A stretch of 64,000 nucleotides of DNA from Streptomyces capitiformicae (lineage in GTDB: Bacteria > Actinomycetota > Actinomycetes > Streptomycetales > Streptomycetaceae). This document shows, piece after piece, positions 16,577 through 26,088 of this stretch; the stretch's first letter is position 1, and each line of letters opens with the position of its first letter. The DNA is taken from assembly GCF_002214185.1 (NCBI RefSeq), contig NZ_CP022161.1, forward strand, positions 5,401,486-5,465,485, in the 5' to 3' direction. The position numbers and the translations under genes are program-made. Under the pieces are notes generated by a model. The model worked only from the letters and a program-made list of their open reading frames with translations. It ran no database searches and had not been told where the DNA came from.

Positions 16577-17350
16577 TCACGTCCCCCATGTGATGAAGCC
16601 GCTGGTTCCGTCGGTGTACGACACGCCCCCGTAGATCGTGCCGTCGGGGTCGGGGAGCACCTTCCAGTCGCCGTCCTGCCAGCGCAGTGTCACGGAGAGG
16701 GAACCGTACCTGTCGACGCTCGGAATGCGCCCCAGGATCATCACCGTCGACTCCTTCTCGTTGTACGCGAGGACGGTGAAGCCGGCGAAGGTTTCCTCGC
16801 TCGGCTGGCCCGAAGTCGACTCGTCCTGTTCTTCCTTCGAGCGTCTGGCGACGTACGCGTCCCGTCCCGCGCCCGGGACGACTTGCCGTTCGACGACCTC
16901 GCGCCAGCCCTCAAGACCGAAGTTGTTGGTGATGGCGTGGGCCGCGAACACAGCCCCCATCGGAGTGTGCGCGAAGCAGGACCACACCGGTCCGTCGAAC
17001 TTGAGGGGCCCTGCGGACTTGGAGGCTGGCACTAGGTGGGTTCCGCCGGCCTTCCAGTACACGTCCTTCGGCGCCGCGGTTGGCTTCTCCTGCTCGCTGT
17101 CGTCGGTGCGGCAACCGGCGGGCCGGCCGTTGCCGCCCGCCGTGTCGTCGGCGTCGGAAGCTGTGGCGGTCGGTGCCGAGGTCGGGGAACCGGAGGCTTC
17201 CGGTGCCTCGTCCTCACTGGTCATCAAAGTGGCAGCGGCGAGAACAAGCAGCACCAGCAGGAATCCGGCCGACAGGATCCAGCCCCGTTGCTGCCAGAAC
17301 GGCTGCTCCCACTCCCCGCTGCCCCCGCGGGATCGGCCGGGGTTCACCAT
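16577..17350 (-). CDS. Single-pass membrane protein with extracytoplasmic domain (secretion-machine component)
   Basis: 257 residues: a short cytoplasmic N terminus, one membrane segment (GWILSAGFLLVLLVLAAATL), a Ser/Thr/Asp-rich linker, and an external alpha/beta domain with two Cys (PAGCRTDDSE and VWSCFAHTP) that could form a disulphide. Position and topology resemble VirB8-like assembly factors, but no motif proves this. The ATG has AAGGAAG eight bases upstream. It is co-transcribed with the VirB6-like gene. Confidence 0.65.
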   Translation of the reverse strand: MVNPGRSRGGSGEWEQPFWQQRGWILSAGFLLVLLVLAAATLMTSEDEAPEASGSPTSAPTATASDADDTAGGNGRPAGCRTDDSEQEKPTAAPKDVYWKAGGTHLVPASKSAGPLKFDGPVWSCFAHTPMGAVFAAHAITNNFGLEGWREVVERQVVPGAGRDAYVARRSKEEQDESTSGQPSEETFAGFTVLAYNEKESTVMILGRIPSVDRYGSLSVTLRWQDGDWKVLPDPDGTIYGGVSYTDGTSGFITWGT

Positions 17351-17385
17351 GTCGGTACTTCCTTTCCGTTTCAGGCCTGGCCGGA

Positions 17386-17682
17386 TCAGCCGAAGACGAA
17401 GGAGACAACGGGGCCGGCGGAGGCCACCAGGACGCAGCCGCCGAGGACCATGCCGAGCCGGCCCATGTGTTCCGAGCCCTCGCCACGGCGCATCGAGATC
17501 GCCATCATCGCTCCGGTGATCAGGACGCCGGCCACACCGGCTGCGGTGCCGACCCAGGCCATGAGGCCGAGGACCGTGTCGACCTTGTCGGTGAGCGCCC
17601 CTGGCGCTTCCTTCTTGGGGTCCGGGACGGCCGTTTCAGCCAGGAAGACGTGCTGGGCCTTGGCTGTGAGCGTCTTGATCAT
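17386..17682 (-). CDS. Small two-helix membrane protein, pilin-like
   Basis: 98 residues with two hydrophobic helices (DTVLGLMAWVGTAAGVAGVL ITGAMM and LGMVLGGCVLVASAGPVVSF) separated by a short basic loop MRRGEGSEHMGR. This is the layout of VirB2/TrbC-type pilins and of the next upstream gene, its probable paralogue. GGGGAGAAAGC precedes the ATG at 17682. The 196-base gap upstream could hold a secondary promoter; no other feature was seen in it. Confidence 0.65.
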   Translation of the reverse strand: MIKTLTAKAQHVFLAETAVPDPKKEAPGALTDKVDTVLGLMAWVGTAAGVAGVLITGAMMAISMRRGEGSEHMGRLGMVLGGCVLVASAGPVVSFVFG

Positions 17683-17878
17683 GCTTTCTCCCCGATACGG
17701 TCGGCTGCCGGGCCGACGGCTTTCTTGAAGGTTCGGTGGGCCGGCCGATCCTGAGGCCGGGCCGTGGTGGCGAAGTGAGCTTGGGCGTGGAAACCCCGCA
17801 GCACCAAGGGCTGTGGGGAATCTCCACCGCATAGTGGCATGTTCGTGACAATCACCTTCGGTCTGTGCCTCGGCATGG

Positions 17879-18163
17879 TCACTTTTCGGTGTTCCAGAAA
17901 CCCACCAGTCCCAGGAACTCCACGAGTGGCCCCGCGCAGGCCCCGATGACACACGCGACCAGCACGATGAGGTACTCGCGCACGTGCTCCTCGGCGTCGC
18001 CTGTCTTCAGCGCGACGGCCATGCGTGAGCCAACGATCAGCAGGCCCGCCACGCCTGCCGCGGTGACCAGCCAGGCGAGGTAACCGAGGACCTGGTTCAG
18101 CCCCTTAGTGGTATCCGGCGGCGGCTCGTACGCCAGGGTGGCCAACGTCAGTCCGACGTTCAT
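17879..18163 (-). CDS. Small two-helix membrane protein, pilin-like (paralogue)
   Basis: 94 residues. Same plan as the downstream 98-aa gene: an N-terminal extracytoplasmic stretch, helix VLGYLAWLVTAAGVAGLLIV, a basic loop, and helix LIVLVACVIGACAGPLVEFL. The shared GYLAWLVTAAGVAG/GLMAWVGTAAGVAG core marks the two as paralogues. GAGGAG lies seven bases before the ATG, which overlaps the stop of the ParA-like gene (ATGA). Confidence 0.65.
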   Translation of the reverse strand: MNVGLTLATLAYEPPPDTTKGLNQVLGYLAWLVTAAGVAGLLIVGSRMAVALKTGDAEEHVREYLIVLVACVIGACAGPLVEFLGLVGFWNTEK

Positions 18164-18702
18164 CGGCCGCTCCTCGTGTGTGTCTCTTGTCCGGGCGGAG
18201 TGACCAGGGCTGCCAGCCTGGCTGTCTCCCGTGGGGGAGGCGCGGTGAGATCCCCCGTCCGCCAAGCGGGCACCCAAGGCACTTGGTAAGTCTCGATCGC
18301 CGAACCGATCACCTTGATGCGCTGGAGCAGTTGGCGGGGCAGGCGCCCCGGCGCGTCCGCGACCAGCACCACGGCGACGAGTTCCAGCCCTGGTGGCTGC
18401 TCGCCGCGACGGAAGAGATCGAGCGTCCACGACACCGCCTGCAGACCGGCTGCGTGTGTACGGGCCACCAACAGCACGGAGTTCGGCTCCCCTTGATCGG
18501 GGCGGGGCCAACTGCGCCCGGCGTCGATCCCGCCGAAGACGGCCGCCAACGTCGAGGCGCCCGCTCCACCGTGCGCGGCCACCCAGGCCAGCCGGTGTGG
18601 AGTTGAGGGCGCTTCCGCGGCGGGTGGAGCCGACGTCGGCTGCGCGGGTGTGGTGACCGGCCCTCGGAGCCAGATCTCCGGTCCGCTCGGGACGTTCCCC
18701 AC
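18160..18702 (-). CDS. ParA/MinD-like small P-loop ATPase
   Basis: About 180 residues. After a Pro/Ala-rich leader it shows VAAHGGAGASTLAAVFGG, a Walker-A-like loop lacking the deviant Lys of ParA, then VLLVARTHAAGLQAV, LELVAVVLVADAPGRLPRQL and KVIGSAIETYQVPWVPAWR. This pattern occurs in Streptomyces DUF6668-type proteins placed first in conjugation-like operons. GTG at 18702 is preferred over TTG at 18708 because GAGGGGGAG is then spaced six bases away. It is the first gene of the minus-strand secretion operon. Nucleotide binding may be weak without the canonical Lys. Confidence 0.65.
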   Translation of the reverse strand: MGNVPSGPEIWLRGPVTTPAQPTSAPPAAEAPSTPHRLAWVAAHGGAGASTLAAVFGGIDAGRSWPRPDQGEPNSVLLVARTHAAGLQAVSWTLDLFRRGEQPPGLELVAVVLVADAPGRLPRQLLQRIKVIGSAIETYQVPWVPAWRTGDLTAPPPRETARLAALVTPPGQETHTRSGR

Positions 18703-18885
18703 CGCCAACTCCCCCTCAAGTTTGATTAGCGGTTTACGGTGTGATCATCTCTGATGGCGGGTGGCGGGTGGCGCCACGGGGCACCTTGGGACAATTTCGT
18801 GACCGGGTGGTTACTTACGCGAAGGTTGTTGCCCGTGAGACTCAATTGGCCGCATCACATTACAACTTGACGCTGAGGGGAGCGG
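18703..18885. promoter_or_regulatory. Divergent promoter region of the secretion cluster
   Basis: This 183-base gap separates the minus-strand machine operon from the plus-strand transglycosylase gene, so both promoters must lie here. It is noticeably more AT-rich than the flanks (e.g. TTTGATTAGCGGTTTACGG and CATTACAACTTGACG). No operator was identified. Confidence 0.45.
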
Positions 18886-19920
<1,035 letters not shown>

Positions 19921-20012
19921 TGGAAGAGGGACGGGTAATGGGTGGTGGTGCCCGGCGCGAGAAGGAATCTCGGGCGGACGGGGCTGCCGCCAGGACATAT
20001 GAGGGGGACGCC

Positions 20013-20765
20013 ATGCGGACGGCCGGGACCCGGGTGCACCAGCGGACGTCGGCGGTGTCATGGACACGGGTGAACCGGTCCGGACGCGTGCCGAGCAGGG
20101 CCGTGGCAGGGCTGCTCGCGTTTGCCACCGGTCTTGTCCTGCTGGCGGGTTGCGGACTGCCCGATCACCGGCAGAGCGCGACCGGGCAGGGCGGCGCGTC
20201 GGCGTCGGCGGAGCCCTCCTTCGTTCCCAAGGCGCCGGTGTCGTCCGGAAAGCCTCTGGGGCCCGACGCGCATGTGCCCGACCCGGGAGCCGTGGACGAC
20301 AGCGACCCGACCGCGGTCTCCAAGGCGTGGGCCGAGATGACGTACAGCTACGACACCAAGTACGACGCGAGTCCGCACGACGCCGGGCTGCGGGCGGTTC
20401 GCTGGTGTTCGAAGCGGAAGGCCGACGCCGAGCGGTCCTACCGGCCGGCCAGCGGTCCCGGAGCCGACTGGAACACCTGGGCCCAGCACCGCGCTTGGAC
20501 CACGGTGACGGTGAGCATCGAGCAGGAGGACGACTCGCCCAAGGACGGCAAGCAGGTGGCTTACCGCTCACTCGTCGTGGAGGGCGAGGCACACGGCCGG
20601 GACGGTTGGACGGGCCGTGGACCGAGGCTCACCGCCCATACCAAGCTGGTACGTTCGTCTGTCGGCGAACCGTGGCGTGTGGACGACGTCATCGTGGTCG
20701 AGGCTGTGGCCCCGCCGAGCCCCGGGGAGCCGTCGGCCTCGGCTGCCGACCCGTCCGCCCAGTGA
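20013..20765 (+). CDS. Lipoprotein of the secretion cluster
   Basis: About 250 residues with a lipobox LLAGC after AVAGLLAFATGLV, so it is a membrane lipoprotein. The mature part has a flexible Ser/Pro linker and an alpha/beta domain (PTAVSKAWAEMTYSYDTKYD, then TVTVSIEQED and WRVDDVIVVEAV) resembling the NTF2/VirB8-like fold of Mce-associated and TcpC-like proteins; this is pattern-level inference. ATG 20013 has GAGGGGG five bases upstream; ATG 19938 in the same frame is an alternative with a weaker signal. It lies between the transglycosylase and the TPR-like protein. Confidence 0.7.
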   Translation: MRTAGTRVHQRTSAVSWTRVNRSGRVPSRAVAGLLAFATGLVLLAGCGLPDHRQSATGQGGASASAEPSFVPKAPVSSGKPLGPDAHVPDPGAVDDSDPTAVSKAWAEMTYSYDTKYDASPHDAGLRAVRWCSKRKADAERSYRPASGPGADWNTWAQHRAWTTVTVSIEQEDDSPKDGKQVAYRSLVVEGEAHGRDGWTGRGPRLTAHTKLVRSSVGEPWRVDDVIVVEAVAPPSPGEPSASAADPSAQ

Positions 20766-20773
20766 AGGAAGCG

Positions 20774-22099
20774 ATGTCCAGATTCAGCCGCGGCGAGAAG
20801 AAGCGACAGCAGGGCCGGCCCCAGCCCGGGGCCGGCCAGCCTTCTGGGCCAGGGTTGACGCCCATCGAAGTCCACGTTTCCGCGGACGGGCAGGCGACGG
20901 TGGGCGGCATGCCCGTCGTCGCGGGCCCCGGTGAGAGCGTGCAGAGCGCGGTTCTGAACTATCTCCATCGCCTGGTCCTGGCCACGGGGCACGCGGTCGC
21001 CGCCACGGTCCACGACGAGCGCATCGGGTTCAGCACCCCACTCCAGGTCATGGCGGACGGCTCCAGCCATTTCGCAGGCGAGCCGCGGCGGTTGGCAGCG
21101 GGCGCGATCGCCGAAACGGCGGGGGGTCCGACGACGATGGGTCCGGTCGAGAGCGCGGCGGCTCGGAGTGTGGCGCCTCAACCGTTCGTGGACGCGCAGA
21201 CCACCGTGGCGCCGCAGGGGCAGCGAGAGCAGGACGCGAACAGGACCACGCGGCTGCTGCGGGCCGTACCGGATCCGGAACCGGAACCGGACACGGCCGC
21301 ACCGGAGCCGACGGCGGGGCAGGCCCATGAGGGTGTGCCCGCACCCGCCTCCCCCGTCGGTGGTGAGCATGCGTCAGCCGTGGCACCAGAGGCTCTTCCG
21401 GCTCCGGTTCCAGCGTCGGAGGCGGTTCCGGAGCCTGCACCAGCCCCAGCCTCAGCCGTTCCCCTGCCCCCAGCCGCTACCCCGCCCCCGCCCCCTGCCG
21501 CCGCGGCGGCCCCGGCCCCGGCCCCTGTCCCCGTACCCGCTCCGGCACCCGAGGTCCCCTCGGCATCTCAGGTGGTGCCGACCCCCGCCGCTGACCAGAC
21601 CGTCGCCCCGTCCCTTCTCGCGGAGCCAGTGCTGCGGATCAACGAAGCCCTGCAGATGGGCCGGATCGAGACGGCGGCAGCGATGGCGGAGCAGACCATC
21701 TCATCGGCGACGAAGACGCTGGGCAAGGAGCACCCCGAGGTCCTTCAGCTGCGCGAACTCGCTGCCTACATCGCGTACTTGGCGGGCGACGCGCAGCGCT
21801 CCTTCACCTTGTCCATGGATCTCGCCAGGATACGTAGGCGGCGCAGGGACGCTCGGGCCCATGCCAATGTGCAGAGCGCGGCCGCCGCGTGGCGAGCCGT
21901 GCGGGACCCGTCACAGGGGCTGGTCCTCGGGCGTGAACTGATAGGGCTGTGGAGTGAGTTGGTCAATGACGGCGGCCCGGCCGCTGCCGAAGCCCATCAG
22001 CTCGAGGCGGTTCGCGCCCGCATGGACCGTCTCGCCGAACGCGCACGCGTCTTCGCGGACGACTCCTACACACCGAAGCCCCATGCCCATGGCCAGTGA
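20774..22099 (+). CDS. TPR-like protein with Pro-rich linker, copy 1
   Basis: 441 residues. The N-terminal domain (IEVHVSADGQATVGGMPVVA, AVLNYLHRLVLATGHAVAAT, VHDERIGFSTPLQV) is shared almost motif for motif with the protein at 23782. An Ala/Pro linker of about 170 residues follows. The C-terminal helical domain has TPR-like pairs (RINEALQMGRIETAAAMAEQ and LRELAAYIAYLAGDAQRSF). It ends PKPHAHGQ, as copy 2 does. AAGGAAG precedes the ATG. Role unknown; probably cytoplasmic and associated with the secretion machine, given conserved linkage. Confidence 0.7.
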   Translation: MSRFSRGEKKRQQGRPQPGAGQPSGPGLTPIEVHVSADGQATVGGMPVVAGPGESVQSAVLNYLHRLVLATGHAVAATVHDERIGFSTPLQVMADGSSHFAGEPRRLAAGAIAETAGGPTTMGPVESAAARSVAPQPFVDAQTTVAPQGQREQDANRTTRLLRAVPDPEPEPDTAAPEPTAGQAHEGVPAPASPVGGEHASAVAPEALPAPVPASEAVPEPAPAPASAVPLPPAATPPPPPAAAAAPAPAPVPVPAPAPEVPSASQVVPTPAADQTVAPSLLAEPVLRINEALQMGRIETAAAMAEQTISSATKTLGKEHPEVLQLRELAAYIAYLAGDAQRSFTLSMDLARIRRRRRDARAHANVQSAAAAWRAVRDPSQGLVLGRELIGLWSELVNDGGPAAAEAHQLEAVRARMDRLAERARVFADDSYTPKPHAHGQ

Positions 22100-22142
22100 C
22101 CGTCACACCCGCCACCGCGTCCGTTCGGTCGGCGTTTTCTAG
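22089..22142 (+). pseudogene. Truncated remnant of the MASD-type gene that follows the TPR gene
   Basis: An ATG inside the last codons of TPR copy 1 opens MASDRHTRHRV and stops after 17 codons. The identical overlap arrangement (CCCATGGCCAGTGACC) after TPR copy 2 opens the 220-aa gene at 26078, whose product also begins MASD. This is therefore the stub left when the copy-1 neighbour was lost. Confidence 0.45.
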
Positions 22143-22215
22143 ACTGCCGTTTCCTCCCTCCCCCGCCGGTCCGGGGCGGAGGACAGCGACACTGCCGGAA
22201 AGGGAGAAGACGGAT

Positions 22216-23277
22216 ATGGGCGAGAGCCGTGACGACGAACCTGTTTCCGGAGCGGACATCCGAGCCGAGTGGCGTGCCATCGTCGAGTCCGGAGAATCCC
22301 TTCCGGGGTCGGGCCTGGCTGCGCTGAGTGCCCGCATGCGGGCCACTGGGAACTGGCCGGAGGACCTCCGCTCGGCACCAATGATCATCGACACGGACAT
22401 CGGTGGCGACGCCGACGACGCACTGGCGGTCGCGGCGGCGGCCCGTTCCCTGCCGCGGCTGGCCCTGGTGCTCACCAGCGACGAGACCGGACCGGCTGTC
22501 GGCTACGGAGCGAGGGCGAGGTTCGCCAGGTTTCTGCTGGACCTCATCGGTCGTACGGATGTCGCGGTTTCTTCGGGTGTCTCCCTCGGGGACACCCGGT
22601 ACTTCTGTGCGGACGGCCTGGTGCCCGACGAACTCCCTCCCCAGCCGGCTGATGTGGTGGAGGCGGTGCGCGCCGTCTGCGCGGCCGTGCCGGGGCCCGT
22701 GCAGTGGGTCGGCATGGGCCCTCTCAGCAATCTCGCACTGGTTCTGGAAGCCGCTCCCGAACTGGCTTCCCGGCTCCACGTCACCCAGATGGGTGGGGCC
22801 CTGAACTACCGCGACCCCAGTCGGGCCGAGCACAACTTCCGACTGGACGTGCCGTCCGTGCACCGGGTCTTCGACGCGGTCGGCAAGGGCCTGCTGCCGA
22901 CGTCGCACTTCGTCACCTCCGAAGTCACCTTCACCTCGGCCATCGAGATCACGGCCGACCACCCGGTCCACAGGGCCCTCGCCGCACCGGATGCACCGGC
23001 CTGGGCCGCCCTGCTGGTGGCACATATGAGGCAGTGGTTCGAACGTTTCCACCCGGGCACCATCCAGCACGACGCACTGACCCTGTCGGCCGCGCTCCAA
23101 CTGCCCTTCGTCGAGTTCGACAAGATGCCGGTGGCGGTGGACGGCATCGGACGCACCGTCCGGTCCGAGGCCGGCGTGCCGGTCTGGCTGAGCCTGTCCG
23201 CCCGGTACCCCTCCTTCATGCGCTGGCTCTCACAACGGCTGGACCCGGCCTGGAAGCCGGCCGAAGAGGGCACCTGA
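22216..23277 (+). CDS. Inosine/uridine-type nucleoside hydrolase family protein
   Basis: 353 residues. The Asp cluster that binds calcium in nucleoside hydrolases is DTDIGGDADDALAV (near residue 57). GPLSNLALVLEAAP, VTQMGGAL and EHNFRLDVPS match GPLTN, MGGA and the EFN-D motif of the family, which cleave the N-glycosidic bond of ribonucleosides. AGGGAGAAG lies upstream of the ATG. It stands between two paralogous TPR genes, an unusual context for a salvage enzyme. The coding signal continues past the stop in the +1 frame (see 23276-23641), suggesting the functional protein carries a C-terminal extension. Confidence 0.8.
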   Translation: MGESRDDEPVSGADIRAEWRAIVESGESLPGSGLAALSARMRATGNWPEDLRSAPMIIDTDIGGDADDALAVAAAARSLPRLALVLTSDETGPAVGYGARARFARFLLDLIGRTDVAVSSGVSLGDTRYFCADGLVPDELPPQPADVVEAVRAVCAAVPGPVQWVGMGPLSNLALVLEAAPELASRLHVTQMGGALNYRDPSRAEHNFRLDVPSVHRVFDAVGKGLLPTSHFVTSEVTFTSAIEITADHPVHRALAAPDAPAWAALLVAHMRQWFERFHPGTIQHDALTLSAALQLPFVEFDKMPVAVDGIGRTVRSEAGVPVWLSLSARYPSFMRWLSQRLDPAWKPAEEGT

Positions 23278-23641
23278 TGACTCTGCGGCGGCCGAACCGC
23301 TCTGGATACGGTTCGGCGAGTCGAAGAGCCTGGAAGAGAAGAAGCAGTTCCTGGAGGACGCCACCACGTCGGCGCCTGGCAGTGGCAAGACACCGCAGGA
23401 GCACCTGCGCGGAATCGTGGCCGCGTCAGGTACGCCATTCTCACCGCAGGTCGGCGGTGCGGGAACGTCGATAAGCAAGGCGGCGGAACTTCACCTCAGA
23501 GGTAGGACTCCGGGGACTCCTGGCTCGCAGAGCTCCTCGAACCAGCAGACCGGCAAGACCGCCGGCAACCAGCCCTGGCGGGTACCCCGGCAGCCCGGGA
23601 AACCACCGCCGGGGATGGACAGCGGCGGGCCGAAGCGCTGA
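23276..23641 (+). CDS. Coding segment in +1 frame after the nucleoside hydrolase stop (frameshifted C-terminal extension)
   Basis: Reading from GAT at 23276, the frame gives AEPLWIRFGESKSLEEKKQF, then LEDATTSAPGSGKTPQEHLR and a Pro/Gln-rich end PRQPGKPPPGMDSGGPKR. Composition and third-position GC are those of a real gene. No ATG, GTG or TTG opens it before GTG 23417, so it appears to be the tail of the hydrolase reached by a +1 shift at ACC-TGA-T, or after a one-base insertion. If independently translated it would start at GTG 23417 (74 aa). The tail resembles those of the zeta kinase and the FolD-like protein. Confidence 0.55.
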   Translation, partial: DDSAAAEPLWIRFGESKSLEEKKQFLEDATTSAPGSGKTPQEHLRGIVAASGTPFSPQVGGAGTSISKAAELHLRGRTPGTPGSQSSSNQQTGKTAGNQPWRVPRQPGKPPPGMDSGGPKR

Positions 23642-23781
23642 ACCGTTCGCCATACGGGCAGACTCATAGCAGGGCTTCGGGACGCGTCTGTGACGCCATG
23701 GTGACGTGAAACCGTGAGCGAGCCGGGAGACTTGGCATAAGTGTGTGGCCGGTTCCCCGGCACATCAGAGTGAGGGAACAG

Positions 23782-26088
23782 ATGCGTCGACCCAGCCGAG
23801 AGAAGAAGCGGGAACAGCGGCACTCGGCGTCCTCGGCCGCCCCGGCGACGGTGCCGATCGACGTCCGCGTCCGCGCGGCCGGCCGGGGTGTCGGCGCTGC
23901 GTCGATCGGCGGCGTACCGGTCGCCGCGGCCTACGGCGAGGAGATCCAGGACGCTGTCCTTCGCCACCTCCACCGCATCGCCCTTGCCACCGGTCACCCC
24001 GTACACGCCACGGTCCACGATGAGCGGATCGGATACGTGGTGCCGTTGCAGGTGTGCGTGGACGGGGCCAGCCGGTACGCGGGTGAGCCGGTGCGGGTGG
24101 GAGAGCCGTGGGGCGCGCCCGTGTCGGTTGCCGAAGGACCGGCGGGGGCTGCGGTTGCGCCCGCGGTCGTCGCTGAGCAGCCGTCGGAGATTCAGGTTCC
24201 AGCAGCGTCGTCGGCCGCACCGCAGGCTCCGCGTCGCGACAAGTCGACCCATGTACTGCGCGCCGTACCGGAATCGGCGGCACCGGCGATGCCGGAACGA
24301 GCGGTCGAACCCGACGCGGCGCCTGCGCAGCGGGCCGCTCATGGGGTGCGGTACGAGTACGAGGTGCGTTCCGTGCCCAGCCAGGCAGGTCCCGTGCCCA
24401 GCCAGGCAGGTCCCGTCCCTAGCCAGGCAGGTCCCGTCCCCGGCCCGGCAGGTCCCGCGCCCAGCCCGGCAGTTGAGCAGTCCGCTTCGGCCGGGGTGGC
24501 CTCGCCGGAGCCCGCCCCCGCCATGCCGCCCGCACCCGAAGCGGCACCTCGGGCCGTGCCAGTGGCTTCCGAAAGCGCATACGTACCGAACCGGTTGGGC
24601 GGACCGGAACCGGTCGACGCCGCTGTTCAGCCGAGGCGGGAGCCGAGCACGCTGCGGCTGTCGGCGGCCGCGTCGGAGTCGGTCGCTCCCGCGGCGCCCG
24701 AGCGACCGAAGCGAGAGCCCCGGACGATGCCGCTCACGGCGGCGAAGCCGACGGAGCCAGTGGAGTCGGCGGAGTCGGTGCCCGCGGCCGGCGGGGTCGC
24801 GCCGTCGACGTTCGTGCTGCGCACGGTGCCGGAACCGAAAGACGGCCCTCTCGCACGGACCCCCCGCACACCGGACCTCCCTCTGACCCTCCCGGGCATC
24901 CCGGTCCCTCCCGACACCACCCCCTCGACACCCGAGCCTGCCCACGGTGAGGCGCCTTCCGAAGGTCCCGTCGCGCCGGTGGAGCCTCAGCCTCAGCCTG
25001 CCCAGGACGTGCCCTCGTTCACGGGTACCGTCGCACCCCCGACGGGCGAGTTCGGCCCGGTCACGGAACCGACCCCCAGCCCCGAACCGTCTCCGCCCCC
25101 GGCTCAGTCGCCCCCGTCGGCCTGGCAACCGAGCCGAGCCACGGCCCAGACGCCTTCTCAGGACACCCCGAACACCTCGGCACCCGGCCCCATCTCCCTG
25201 GAGCCCCGGCCGTGGCCCCCGAACCAGCCCTCGACCCCGGCCCAGGTGCCCGCCCGACCCAGGGATGCCGTGCCGCCCAGTGCCCTGAAGCCGATCTCGC
25301 CGGAGCCGCAGTCCTGGCCCCCGGCCGCACCGCCGACCCCGCTGCCCGCCTCCATGCCCGCTGTGACCCCGACCCCGATCCACGAGGCCAACCCGGAAGC
25401 CGCGCCCACGTCCCCCCGACCCACCGACGCACCTCCCGCGCTGGCTCCTCCGGAGGAGTCCGCGTCCGACCCGTACTCCGCTCCCGAGTGGAACATGGCG
25501 GGAGAGGACCCCGGCCTCAAGCCCGCCCCCGTGCGGGAGTTCGACGCGGTGGCCGAGGCGGTGCTGGATCCGGAGGAGACGGAGGGCGGCGCGGAGTCCC
25601 CCTTCGCGGTGCCCATGTCGCGGATCAACGAGGCCGTGAAGGCGGGGCGGATCCAGGAGGCCGCCGAGATGGCCGAGCAGACCGTGGCCCAGGCGATGGC
25701 GGCGCTCGGGCCGCAGCACCCCGAGGTACTGCGGCTGCGCGAACTGACCGCGTACATCGCGTACCTGGCCGGTGACGCGCTCAGGTCCTTCCACCTGTCC
25801 CTCGACCTCGCGCGCCTCCGGCACCACCTGCGCGACCCCCGTGCCGCGTACGGCAACATCCAGAGCGCGGCGGCGGCCTGGCGCGCGGTCCGCGACCCCC
25901 TCCAGGGCCTGCACCTGGGCCGCGACCTGATCGACGTGTGGACCGAACTCGCGGCCGAAGCCGGCCCCGCCGCCGATGACCTCGAGCAGCTCGAAAAGGC
26001 CCGCACCCGCATGGGCCGCCTGACCGAACGCGCCCGCGCCCTCGACGCCGACCCCTACACGAGGAGCCCGCACGCCCATGGCCAGTGA
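23782..26088 (+). CDS. TPR-like protein with very long Pro-rich linker, copy 2
   Basis: 768 residues, paralogue of copy 1: N-terminal domain (IDVRVRAAGRGVGAASIGGV, VLRHLHRIALATGHPVHATV, HDERIGYVVPLQV), then some 500 residues of Pro/Glu/Ala-rich linker, then the helical TPR-like domain (RINEAVKAGRIQEAAEMAEQ and LRELTAYIAYLAGDALRSF). The linker contains a 21-bp tandem repeat (about 24370-24475) encoding PVPSQAG units, a likely source of length variation. The ATG at 23782 has GAGGGAACAG before it. The stop overlaps the next gene by 11 bases. Intrinsic disorder suggests a spacer or scaffold. Confidence 0.7.
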   Translation: MRRPSREKKREQRHSASSAAPATVPIDVRVRAAGRGVGAASIGGVPVAAAYGEEIQDAVLRHLHRIALATGHPVHATVHDERIGYVVPLQVCVDGASRYAGEPVRVGEPWGAPVSVAEGPAGAAVAPAVVAEQPSEIQVPAASSAAPQAPRRDKSTHVLRAVPESAAPAMPERAVEPDAAPAQRAAHGVRYEYEVRSVPSQAGPVPSQAGPVPSQAGPVPGPAGPAPSPAVEQSASAGVASPEPAPAMPPAPEAAPRAVPVASESAYVPNRLGGPEPVDAAVQPRREPSTLRLSAAASESVAPAAPERPKREPRTMPLTAAKPTEPVESAESVPAAGGVAPSTFVLRTVPEPKDGPLARTPRTPDLPLTLPGIPVPPDTTPSTPEPAHGEAPSEGPVAPVEPQPQPAQDVPSFTGTVAPPTGEFGPVTEPTPSPEPSPPPAQSPPSAWQPSRATAQTPSQDTPNTSAPGPISLEPRPWPPNQPSTPAQVPARPRDAVPPSALKPISPEPQSWPPAAPPTPLPASMPAVTPTPIHEANPEAAPTSPRPTDAPPALAPPEESASDPYSAPEWNMAGEDPGLKPAPVREFDAVAEAVLDPEETEGGAESPFAVPMSRINEAVKAGRIQEAAEMAEQTVAQAMAALGPQHPEVLRLRELTAYIAYLAGDALRSFHLSLDLARLRHHLRDPRAAYGNIQSAAAAWRAVRDPLQGLHLGRDLIDVWTELAAEAGPAADDLEQLEKARTRMGRLTERARALDADPYTRSPHAHGQ
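24370..24475 (+). repeat. 21-bp in-frame tandem repeats in TPR copy 2
   Basis: The unit GTGCCCAGCCAGGCAGGTCC (plus C) occurs about five times with increasing divergence, encoding PVPSQAG then PVPGPAG and PAPSPA. It is in frame and so tolerated within the disordered linker. Confidence 0.7.
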
